The notes under the pieces: generated by a model
Databases searched by the model: none
Told to the model about the DNA's origin: nothing
Seen by the model: only the letters and a program-made list of their open reading frames with translations
Made by a program: the position numbers and the translations under genes
Assembly: GCA_016748015.1 (NCBI GenBank)
Contig: JAAOMT010000226.1
Span: 664,604 to 728,603 of the forward strand
Direction of reading: 5' to 3'
Length of the DNA stretch: 64,000 nt
From: Geosiphon pyriformis
Taxonomy: Eukaryota > Glomeromycota > Glomeromycetes > Archaeosporales > Geosiphonaceae
In this document: one piece after another, positions 36,985 through 47,799 of the stretch
Numbering within the stretch: the stretch's first letter is position 1
How the letters are laid out: every line of letters starts with the position of its first letter

Positions 36985-37860
36985 AAAAAATGACACCCAT
37001 TCGTACACAGTTAAACGAAATTGACAATCTCACTAAAATCTCAAAAATGCTTGGGCGTGACTTCACAACAATATGACGCTTTATTGACAAGTACTAAAGA
37101 ACAGGAAAAGTGAAACTTACCACGTTTTGGAAGACTAGAAATTCTTAGCAACCACGAAAAAAATTTACTAGTGTGTAAAGCCAACGAAAAACAACATACA
37201 CCACTCCATGAAATTGTCAACAATTAAGATTTAAAATGTGGTCGGTCAACTGCCACAAATGTACTCTACAACTCCGGACTTCACTCACGTATCGCAGCAA
37301 AAAAAATCTTATATCTCAGAAACACATGCTTATATTCACGTTAAGTGGGTGTGAGGAAAAAAAATAAAACTGCTTATAATTGGGCAAAAGTTATCTCCTC
37401 TGATGAGACGAGTGTGGAAATTGTGAAGTAATCACGGCAACCAAGTGTTTGGTGGCACACTTGAGAAATATTTAATGAAAATTGCTTAGCCCCTACTTTC
37501 AAAAGCAGACAAAAACCCATAATGGTTTGGAAGGTTTCGCTGAAGGATTAAAGGACCACTAATATTTTGTGGTGAATACAAAAAAAATGATGAAAAATAA
37601 ATGCAAATACATCAGAACGCTAACTGGAAGCTACGCAAGATAACGCGCCGATTCATACTGTGGGAAATATCAAGAAATCGCTGGTGAATTCGCCAGATCT
37701 GAATCCAATTGAGAACATTTGAAAGCTGTTGTGAAGAACAATATCCAAAACATGAAGTCTTTCCGAGGTCTGTTGTCGAAATTAAAGTTTGCGCTAAAGG
37801 AAGAATGGGAGAAATTCGATACCTCTCAATGCCAAGGAGGATTAATTAAATAAAATTTTT
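36985..37860 (+). mobile_element. Tc1/mariner transposase relic A
   Basis: Reading across several frames gives the outline of a Tc1-type transposase: helix-turn-helix-like start (NEIDNLTKISKMLGRDF, about 37018-37070), first catalytic Asp in VISSDETSVEI (about 37391-37423), an IMVWKV strand (about 37518-37537), the second Asp in an NAPIHT box (about 37645-37662), and the SPDLNPIEN signature (about 37690-37717). Many stops and frameshifts make it inactive. No clear terminal inverted repeats were found by eye. It is nearly full length for the family. Confidence 0.8.
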
Positions 37861-38639
37861 TATTTAGTAAAAAATCAAGTAAATTCGCAAGGTATCAGAA
37901 TTTTTGCGTCCAATTTTGAATCTGACGTTACTTTTTGGGTACTATACATGAAAATAAATTTTTGGTTCTTTTAAATGAAAGCAAACTATTTTACATTCTG
38001 AAAATTTGGTTACAAGCAAAGTATAAAAATACTCATTTCAATAGGCAATTTAATCAAAATATGAAAAAAATTAAATGCTGTATTATATCCTGTTTAGCTT
38101 GAAGCATAAAAAAAATTTTAACTTTTACCAATTCTTGAATCCTTTAAACCTTATTTTGCAAAATTTTAAAGAATATTGAATAAAAATATTTACTCTATCT
38201 AAAAAAGATTAGATTATATATAAATTCAATAAAATTCAATTCACTTTTTTTTAAAGTCTTTGCCACTATATTTCATTACTTAATTCGAAATTAAAATTTT
38301 CTTTTAGTTGATTTCCAAAAAACTATATAGGCCTTGAAAAAACCAGGTTTAAAATTAAAATCAAATAAGAAACATTACCTGCAAATTCCATTTCATATAC
38401 TATCCTTTGTTTTATTATGTTATTTTGTGAACTATTATGAAAAAAAAATTAATTGAAAATTTTTCACCTTTAATCAAGTATATTTTTCTGCGTTCCGAAT
38501 TTCGGCAAGAAATTGAGATCCAAACCCAAATTTCTCAAAGTTGTGATGGCTATGAAATAACATTAATATCATTTTTCTCCTTCCAATTAACCACTTTTCT
38601 TGGACAACCTAATTTATAAAATTGTTCGTAAAAAGCATA

Positions 38640-39250
38640 TTAACAGATGGAAGACCTTGTATATTTTAATCAAAAAATCAGCATTAAAGTCTGAAGTTGA
38701 AAAATAACCCATATATTGGCTTGTAATTGGTGATTCACAAACCAGAACAATTTTCTTTCGTCCAGGAAAGTGCCAAACTTTTAATGTTGGTTGATTTAGA
38801 CAAAATGTACTTTCATCTGAAAATATAATTTAATTCTAGCCAAAAAATTTTACAATTTTTTAGGTTTGTCGGTGACTAGAAGTTTAGAAAGCTTAACCAT
38901 ATATTTACCCTCACCCTCACCCTCTCACTTGAAGGTCGTTAAATGGTGTCTACACTAATGTTAGCCTTTCCTTTTTTCATTTCCCGTTGTATACCAGTGG
39001 CGGCTATATTAATTACCTTTTTTTGCAAGTTGTACAATTTTGACACCTTGCTTTGGGTTCTCGGCCAGATTGTGGTTGGTCACTGAGTTTTTTTGTTTCC
39101 TCTCCTCTTTTAACCCAGTAAAGGGCTGTAGTTTTATCTAAAATAGATGTACTTCCAAGTTTGGGCTTTTAAGATGTTTATTTAAAAAGGATTTCGTATT
39201 GGAAGAGCATTTATGACATTGGGCTCAAAGTTACTGCGGGTCAGATAATT
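38640..39250 (-). mobile_element. Tc1/mariner transposase relic B
   Basis: Minus strand. The N-terminal DNA-binding half is recognisable (ALYWVKRGEETKKLSDQP then SGR, about 39140-39060; IAATGIQREMKKGKANISVD, about 39005-38946), then the catalytic SDESTF motif (about 38820-38803) followed by LKVWHFPGRKKIVLV. The second half of the catalytic domain with the SPDLNP box is missing, so it is truncated as well as frameshifted. It is a different lineage from relic A, judged from the SDEST versus SDETS motif and the linker. Confidence 0.7.
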
Positions 39251-39835
39251 TTGCAATGTGCTTTATTTTTTTCCAAAGTGGTAAAAATTAATGACTATAT
39301 AGCTTTTAAAAAATGCACGAAATCAAAAATTTTTTAAGGTTTCTATTTATCAATTCATAAACTAAATAAAACGATATTTCATTTCCTTAAAAGAATTCAA
39401 TTTTCAATTTTAAAAATCAATATAAATTCGAAAAACCTTTAAGTTACCCAGTGAATTTTGTATTTAATCTTGCCATATTCAATCACTAAGATATTAGTTG
39501 GAAAAATGAAAAACCTATTTTCACATATGAATCAAAATTTTTGAGTACTAGTTTTACTTAACTATATCATTCGTGATCAATAAGAGAAAAATAGATAAAA
39601 ATGGTCGTTTTAAAACACACGGATGACCGGAAACTTGTTAAATCTAATGAGAGGTATTATCAAAAAAATTTCCCATTGAGAATCTACATTTATCTAAACG
39701 ATATTTTTTTTTGCCTCATTTTATAAATCTAACTCATAAGGGATATTTATAAAAGGGACAAATTTGCGTAATATTAATGATTTATTATCGTCTTTCTATC
39801 TTAAGATTAAAAAATTAATCAGCATTATAAATTGT

Positions 39836-41550
39836 TCAAATATTAATTCCAGTTGAAGAGCGAATTTCTGACAAATGGCCGTGCCTCGATAAATCCTCAA
39901 GTTTTCCCTTCCGTCGATTGTACAAAATAAATAAACCTATTCCAGAAACAAGTAAAAATAAAACTCCCCCAAATGTTCCAGCCAAAATTGCAGCATTATT
40001 GTTATTTTTAGTAACAGACGATACATTGATTATAGTTACAGGTGATGGTACATATGATGGCACCCAAGCGTATGCTTGATCCTTTGTATCCATAACGTAA
40101 ACTGAATTTACTAATTTTTCTGGTTCAGCTTGACCTAAGGTAGAAAGTTATTCAAAGCTTACAAATTAGTTTTAAAAAATCTCGAAATGAAAACAGCATG
40201 CTTAAAATATTCAGGAAAAATATCATTTGATTACCAAATGTCACAATCATCTGATTATTATATAATGTTGAGCTATGATGATTTGGTACTTGTTGAGGCC
40301 CATATTGAGGGTTCTGGATGTTTGGTTGTTTCCAAGAAAAGTCTATCGTATCTAAGACAGCCAGTGAGTTTTTTTCTGTTAATAGCGGTTCCGATATTCC
40401 TCCATAAATTATAATGTGCTGGCCATCTGAGTCCGTGAATAAAAGAATAATTTTTAAATAATCGCGCAACTTCTTGTATTATTCAAATGCTTTTCAATCT
40501 TAAATATAAACCTAGAACTGCTGAATGCTTGGCACGAGGTTGAATCATGTCACCTTTGGCGGTCTAAAGGTCAAGTGAAATCGCAGATTAATATTATTAA
40601 ATGTAATGAACTCAAATCTCTCTAGGTTTGAAAATTTGGTACGAAAATTTAAAATTCTCTTACATAATTCGTCCATTCATTTTTAATCGTATTGTATGTC
40701 CAAATCTGTTTGAAAAAATACACCTTCAACCTATAATACCCATTTTAAAATCGATTTAGGGTGAAAGGTTCAAAGCTTACCTGATTAATATCTGAGAATT
40801 TTTCATTCAACACAAAGGTTCCACCAATATAAATAACCCTGCCGTCAGGTAAATATGTAGCAGTAAAGTCGATTTTTGGTTTTGGGGACTTGGAAGGTTT
40901 CGGATCTCGCCATGTGCGTGCCTCAGGATCACATATCCAGGTCCTATTATCATTTGATAGGCCACCCCAAACTACAATTTGACTTGAGTTTGTTATAACA
41001 GCTTGCGTTCCATACCGACCCTGAGGTTCGGATCCACTGAAAGTCAATTCTTCAATTGAAGTATTTTTTGTAAGGCTTGTACTGTTTACATTCGGATTTA
41101 TTTCGAAAACGGCAGAACTAATTTCTTGTGAATCATTAGAGGTTGACTAGAAGGGAGTTAAAAAAAAATTTATGACCTGCACTTTTCAAGGTTACAGCAT
41201 CATTGATAAAGAAATTTATATGAAGCTACCTTTACACCTCCATAAATGTAAATTGATTTATTATCTTTCACAACTGAAGTTGCCAAATTTAGGCCAGTGA
41301 AGTTCTCAAATTTCTTATTAAGAATAAAAGCAGGAGCTGATATGGTAAAATTCACTGAAAGGTCAAGATAAAAAAAATCTTGGTATGTTTGATTTGTAGC
41401 ATCTGCTCCACCAAGAATGTATATTTTATTTTCGATTAGATTTGCTGTATGTCCCCACCTTTTTCCAGGGGTATAAATAGCTGCATGGGTATTTTTAGCC
41501 GCTATTAGAACGCACAATATTATCATTGTTGACTCCAAATATTGAACCAT
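39836..41550 (-). CDS. Kelch-repeat membrane protein, 6 exons, intact
   Basis: Exons 41230-41550, 40781-41146, 40664-40705, 40563-40512 (as 40512-40563), 40235-40426 and 39836-40134 give 423 residues, all GT-AG and in phase. Signal peptide (MIILCVLIAAKNTHA), then kelch blades with the usual hydrophobic-GG ends (IYILGG, IYIYGG, IVVWGG, VIYIGG, IIIYGG, MIVTFG), forming an extracellular beta-propeller. A Val/Asn-rich stalk follows, then one transmembrane helix (residues about 366-388, GGVLFLLVSGIGLFILY), a basic stop-transfer (NRRKGK) and a short cytoplasmic tail. Type I surface protein; the propeller would bind another protein or a glycan, partner unknown. The frame is open further up to 41622, but the ATG at 41550 places the signal peptide at the N-terminus. 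Related in plan to the decayed gene at 1-3 kb. Confidence 0.88.
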
Positions 41551-42695
41551 TATAAAATATTGAGGATAAAAATTTAGGATTAAAAGATAGTTGAAAATCT
41601 TTATTTGTATAGTTCGATACAACTTGATTTTATAGATGACATACTGGAGTCACGCCGAATACGGACATATACTTTTTGAATAACTTGAACCAATTTCCAT
41701 GAAAATTATATTTGTAACAATATTAAAAAATAGTATTTTCGAGCAAATCTAAATGGAGCAATTCACTTATCCTTTTTGGGAAGATACATTACTTGAGACC
41801 TGTAATTTTATTTAATTGAAAGTTTGTTTTCTTTGAAAATAGGAACAATTACAGCGTACTTGACAAAAGCCTTTTCTGATACGAATGGTCAGAAATGATT
41901 GTGCTCAAAGCTCTCATGTTTGTTCTAGATTGTAAATACAGAAAATTTTAAAAAACCTATAAATAACTCGCTCCTTGAATTCGTATTTGTAAGCAGATCC
42001 ACACTCAAACGCCCAAAAAGTGTTACAAACGGTTTAACTTGACACTTTATTTAGTAAAGCCAATATAACTTTCAACTTTCCAAAAGTTGTGATCATGTCA
42101 AAAGGTTTTCTTGACATGCAACAAAAACCTAAATTGAAGTTTTGTTTTGATTTCTATCAAGAATCAACATTCTATTAAAAAAAAACTTTGTCCATAAAGC
42201 AAATAATTTTTTAAACCAATTTTTCTAGAAAAAGGCAGCAAAAGATTCTTATCAAGTCTGTATTTAATCCAAGACGTCTAAAGCTGGAATTCTGACTCCA
42301 ATTACTCGGTTTCTCTAATTGTAATCACAGACTTACATATTTTAAACCCGTTAATCGTTTGCTAACCCACTGTGTTAAACTTTAATTTGGATATTTAACA
42401 TGAAGGCAGCTTGAACTCGGAGGAGTTTCCATAGTAACAAAATATTTCTCCAAAAAATTTTCTTGCCAATTTTATGTCTTTGGCATTTTGGTGGTTGCAG
42501 TTCTATCAATTACGTAATTTTGAACCATTGTTTCTCGACCAACAGGTAATATTTTAAGGGTTTTAACTTTTAATTTTAAAGCCATTTCTGTTGTAGTATT
42601 ATGGAGCACAAAACCTACATTTTAAATTATTAGATCTTAATTAGTTTTAATGATCGATATTTCATTGGTCTGAAATTTTCCTAAACAAGGAATTA

Positions 42696-43964
42696 TTATT
42701 TTTTTTGCCCACAGAAGCGATGAAAAATATAATGAGTATTCATTTCATCAGCTTCTCGTTCCATTGTTTCAAGAAGTGCATCAAGATGTTCAAGTGTTAT
42801 GTTCATAAAAGTTGCCAAGAATACTCTCACACCTCTAGTTCCTTCCATTACAAATTCCAATGCCTAAAAGAGACAGCATTAAATTTGCATAAAGTAAAAT
42901 GCAGAAAATCTTTGAGGTTACTAACCACTTTTCCCCAAACATCTCCCCGATTCCCAAGTGGAATCTCAACCTCTTGATGAATAATTTGTTGAAATTTTGA
43001 GGTTTTTTTCATGATTTCTTCAAGTTTGTTGACAATACGATAGTCAATTCCCTTTGAGGATAAAAGCCTTGATCCTATTTTGTGTAATTCTTAAATTGAG
43101 TTTGAAAACTTTTTGATTTATATATTATTAAATGATTGTTTTCACTCTACCTGCATTAATGACTCTTCGAGTAACTTCTCCTTCAGTTTTTATTTCTCCA
43201 TCAGGCTCGAGTAGTTCAACCCATCCACCAGGTTTTGCTAATCTCAATAGTTCATTAATAACTACATTCTCCCATTGATTTTGTGTAAACGCGGCGGAAA
43301 GAAGTCGCTGGTGAACAAAATCAAATATATCGTCTTCAAAGGGTAAACCATCTAATATATTGCATTCTAAAAATTGAACATTTTCAGGGAGACGTTCTCT
43401 TGGAAATATCGGTGACATATCAATTCCAAAAAATTTAACATGGGGATATAATTTTGCCATTTCCAAAATCCAATTTCCTGTACCGCATCTAGAATAAATT
43501 TAAATGTATTTTATTTAAAAAAGCTAAAGCCTGGAAGCTTCAGCGTGGATTTAAACCTCAGCTTTTCAAATTCTCTCTTTTCACTTCCAAAGATTCAACA
43601 GTTAAAGAAGGCAAAGTTACAAACCCAACATCCAAAACGTTCACTTGGCGACCGGTTGTAAGCAGTTCTTCGATTGGAGAACCAAAATTTCCTTTGAAAA
43701 AATGCTTGATAAAAAAATTGCTTTTATTTAACCGAATAGATTCAATATCATCATTCGGAACCTTTATAATGGAAAGGAAGTTTCAGGATTTTGCATATAA
43801 TCCAAGACCAAAATCAGGTTTCATATGTTGCATATTCAAAAGATTACATAGTATTGCGAGTTTGGTATATTATGGTAACGGCGTCCTTCGAACGTACGAT
43901 AACGTAGATTGTCGCGAAGACTGCTATCTTCATTTTGAATTGCCCTACAACAGCATATACCCAT
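42696..43964 (-). CDS. SAM-dependent methyltransferase, copy 2 (5 exons)
   Basis: Exons 43848-43964, 43625-43761, 43151-43488, 42926-43074 and 42696-42863 give 302 residues. Exons 1-4 have the same lengths as copy 1 at 5.3-6.6 kb; the last ends three codons earlier. Motif I VLDVGCGTG, GIDMSPIFP, ILDGLPFEDDIFDFVH and RLAKPGGWVELL are intact, so it should be functional. The N-terminus is MGICCC, a strong signal for N-myristoylation plus palmitoylation, implying attachment to membrane. Copy 1 has MGIFIC. Exon 3 is about 88% identical in protein to copy 1 while exon 1 is only about half identical. Promoter and 3' flanks show no similarity to copy 1. It lies about 1.1 kb upstream of the kelch gene on the same strand. 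Confidence 0.9.
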
Positions 43965-44029
43965 CGTTAGAATCGTAATATTATGGGCTCGAATTAAAAG
44001 ATGATTTTATTCATGCTTTTGTGTGTGAA

Positions 44030-45480
44030 ACCTTAATTTAATTGATTGTCTGCTGCATAAAGTTTTATCTATTTCAAGCAGAAATGAAACCAAATATTTT
44101 TAACTCTTTAAACTTTATTTTGCCTTCTTTTGTCATCGGGCACTTAAATTTCGGAATTTCTGAAAATTTTGCTTATTTGACCAATGGAACTTCCAAACAA
44201 TCATTTTCAAAATCTTCTGCCCTTATAGTTTACACCGTTTTTTAAATCTCATGGTGGATTTTATGAGAAAAAAAATTTTGAAGTCTAAAATTCAATCTGA
44301 AGTCAAGGCCTTTAGATTTGAATTCAGGGTCATTTTGGTTTCGAAAAATTTAAACCTTATCTATCATAATGTACACTTTTGTAAAATGATACTATGCTGT
44401 ATCATCTTTAGATTCTTTGAGTTAATATTTCTATTACCCAAAAATATAATTTTTTGCAAATATAATGATTGACTCTGACTAAGAGGTCTAAATTTGATTT
44501 ATATTCCTCCCCTTGTTATGCCAGGAAGTATTAAATTTTCAGACTTACATATCGCTGATTCGAAAAGTAATAATTTTATGTGAGATGTAGATAGATGGCC
44601 AGTTGGAACAACTTCAATTGTAAGCGAGAAATTTGGAGAAGAGTTTTCCTTAATATTTTTCGTTTTGGTCGCCTTATATTCAAGAACAAAACCATCGTTC
44701 ATCCATAAATAATAGACATTAGGCAAAAGAGATTTTGATATATATAATTTTGAATATTATCCTAAAACCGTTTCGAATTTGTCTTTGATTAAAGGCTTAT
44801 GCAGATTTATCAAATCTTCTTTTAGCAACAAGGGAAAAGGAATCATTTATAATAGATTTTTTATGAAGATGTCCCCAGGAATTATTTCCAATTATGAAAA
44901 GACTGACATGATTTTCAAGCCAAATTACATTTATATCCACCAAAGGTCATATTATTTTAATTCTTGTTTACACATTTAAAGTGGTTTTTGAATTTAAATA
45001 AATAAATATGAATTTCTAGAAATAATTGATAGCCAATAGAAAAATATCTATTACTCAGGATAAAATGAATGTCTGACCAACACCTTTTTCCAAGAGCCCC
45101 ACGTTTCTTCGTTACATCAATATTGCACACCATAGTAATTTTACCCTCCAGTAGAAGGGAAAATAGGTCGTCCAAACCATGCTGGAAAAATTTTCTAATG
45201 ATACCTTTCATGTTACTCCAAGATCTTGTGCTTTCGAAATGGCTAACTTTTTTCTTTATTGTCACCAGCTTGGGTAAGACGTTAAATGCATTCGGTGTAT
45301 GGATAATAGCCTTCAGCTTGCGCAGAATTTCTTCAAGTCAGCAGTTTGGTCATGAGACCTCGAAATACATTTGTTCGGTCAATTTTTTGGAAAAGATTGA
45401 AGTATTTCTGTTTGGAGATTTAAAGGAAATAATCTATTCTAATTTTAAAGAAAACATCAAACCAATCTAACTTTTATACC
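44030..45480 (-). other. Coding-like fragments of unknown origin
   Basis: Between the methyltransferase and the next gene the minus strand carries two protein-like stretches: about 45345-45065 (starts LEEILRKLKAIIHTPNAF, includes MKGIIRKFFQHGLDDLF) and 44726-44499 (starts MPNVYYLWMNDGFVLEYK). Several stops lie between and I found no consistent splice model, start or known motif. They may be remnants of one decayed gene or chance frames; the first is the stronger of the two. Confidence 0.25.
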
Positions 45481-45672
45481 TGCTAACACGATTGAAAGAA
45501 CATATATTGAAATCTACTTATTAAACTTTATCGTTCAAAACAAGTTCAGCCTTCATGAATAACTTCTATAATGAAATGGATGATTTATTATGACTATTGT
45601 AATTATATGGACATATTTTGCAGAAATATGAAATTTTAAAAAGAAACAATATCATCCATATTTTTTGATATA

Positions 45673-47698
45673 TCACCAAAATCCCCATCTACTTGCTAAG
45701 CCAATAATCCTTGATTCTTCTTTTTTCGTTTCTTTTTCTCCAAACCTTAAACTCTCCCGGTCAACAGCTTTCTTGGCTTGAGATAAAATTTCGGTATCTT
45801 CTTCACTACCAATAAAGTAGCCACACATATACTTCAAACCATCTCGGCTTGAAATTGTATTCTTTCTAATTTTTTCGAGCTGAATCGCAATTGTTTCTAA
45901 GTCGGCTTTTGCTCTATGCAATTTATTCATTCGTCCTTTTATTTCATCAACATAAATCAATCGGTTGGCGAGATTCATATTTTTTGTAATCGCATGGAGT
46001 TGCTGAATATAGGTTTTCACCGTGTCCATAAAATGGGGTGAGTCAGTGTATTCCGAATCCCACTCTCTTCTATCTTGCACATACTGTTGCAAAGAGGCAT
46101 CAAGCGTTTTCAAAGTTTCCCCAAGAGCTTTCTCCAGCATTGAAAACTCTGTTATAGAATCTTTCAACACTAAACTCAATGCCTCAGTATTTTCACCACA
46201 TTTTAGAGCTTCTTCGATTGGCACAAGGTCTTTAAGCTTTTGGAGATTTTGAGATAGACTCGTAAAGAAAGCGTTGGCTTTTACTTGGAGTCCAGCAAGT
46301 TTATCACCCGCACTGAAGACCTTATCCCCTGATAAATCAAGGTAAGATTTAAGTGACTCTTGATATTGAAGAGCTTGATGCGTCTTGATAGTGTCTCGAA
46401 GTGTGTGGAAGGAAGAACGAAGATCCAAAATCGTTGCGGAAGCTTCATTAAATGCAATATTTATTTTTACAATGCATCAAATATTCTGAAACAAAATTAA
46501 GACTCTACTACAAACCTGGAATATCGGCATTTCCCAATTTAACCGCTAGATTTATCGTCTCATTAGCAAATTCTTTAAAAATTGGTCTAATTCTTAGCTG
46601 TTTCAAAAATTATTATCAGTATAAAGGTGAAGAGTCCTCAAATCCACACTTGACATTGAAAGATCTCGAAACAAAAAAGATACTCACTTCTGGTGCTGTC
46701 TCCTGAGAAAATTCAGACCACTGAAGATAAATAAATCAATACAAATTAATATTAAAATCTTCCCAAGTCTCAAATATTATGTTTAAGCAGATATCTCACC
46801 TTTTGTTTAAGCAAGGGAAAATAAGACGATATACCAAAAGCAAAGAGAAAAAGTAGTATTGTCATTACACGGTAGGAACGGCTAAAAATTCCGTTTCTTT
46901 CTATCTGCCGATCAACTTGAGGTACTTCACTGTCAATTCTTGTTTTCTCCTGTGAAAAATCATTTAATTGAGTCTGGTTTTTAATATGCTGCGCCAGTGG
47001 GGCTTCTTTTGATTCTTCTTTGTCAAGACGACTCCTAGAAAAGTCTGTATCTTGAAAACGACTATCTTCTTTCGTCGAATAAGGAACGTCAAGATTTGCT
47101 GGCACCTCAAGCATTTTAAAAACTTCTTTAGTATTTGGGTCGATAAATGAACTTTTTTTGTTCAAATCTTCAAGGCTATTGCTATTGACGAGTGACGGAA
47201 GTTTTGAATAAGATGATGATGGTGATATGCCAGCAGCATTATCAGTCGTGCCGTTATATTCAGGTTCTAAAATTGGTTTCTTCAGAGTTAAATGGTCAGC
47301 ATGTTGTTGGTTGTCAAAAGTTTGGTCTGGCTCGGAGTTCGATTTTGGGGCATAGCCTGGGGTAAATTGTTCATCTGACTGGGAAGCGATTTTATCATCA
47401 TTGGTTTCGTGAATCTTCTCTGGATTCAATTCCTACGATCAATAATCTTGTTAGGATGAGGCGAATTTTTGTCGTCTTAGGAAGATTAATTTCTCCAAAG
47501 ACAATTGCTTTTCAAGAGGTCACCAACCTGATTTTGATCAGCATCAACCTCATCCTTGAGAGTGAAATCTTTGTCGTGACCGAGGTCACCTTTGTCGGCT
47601 GGCGTTGAAGAAAGGGAGAGCGAGAGTAAATCAGGTTCCTGAGCTTTCAAGCCAGGATTTACATGGGTCGATTCTAAATTGGGAATTTCTTGGCTCAT
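45673..47698 (-). CDS. Single-pass membrane protein with helical C-terminal region, unknown family, 5 exons
   Basis: Exons 47528-47698, 46800-47432, 46688-46720 (33 nt), 46516-46597 and 45673-46442 give 562 residues with consistent phases. The first 245 residues are acidic, Ser/Asp/Glu/Gln-rich and probably disordered. One transmembrane helix follows (about 246-262, MTILLFLFAFGISSYF). After it, about 300 residues are almost wholly helical with heptad-like hydrophobics (ALGETLKTLDASLQQYV, HRAKADLETIAIQLEKI), suggesting a coiled-coil or helical bundle, ending RWGFW. There is no signal peptide, so topology is open: the bundle would be lumenal or outside if the N-terminus is cytosolic. Plan recalls organelle or nuclear-envelope tethers, but that is analogy only. 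I do not recognise the family. Confidence 0.78.
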
Positions 47699-47799
47699 CT
47701 TGAAAAGAAAGCTTTTTTGAAAATTGGAGAATAAAATCAAACAAAATGTGTTAGGCTTTTTACAAATGGTCGTAATTGCAGAGCAGTTTTTACTCATGC

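Noticed and set aside
41551-41622. Upstream ATG at 41622 for the intact kelch gene
   Set aside because: It would place 24 extra residues before the signal peptide; the ATG at 41550 fits a secreted or membrane protein better.
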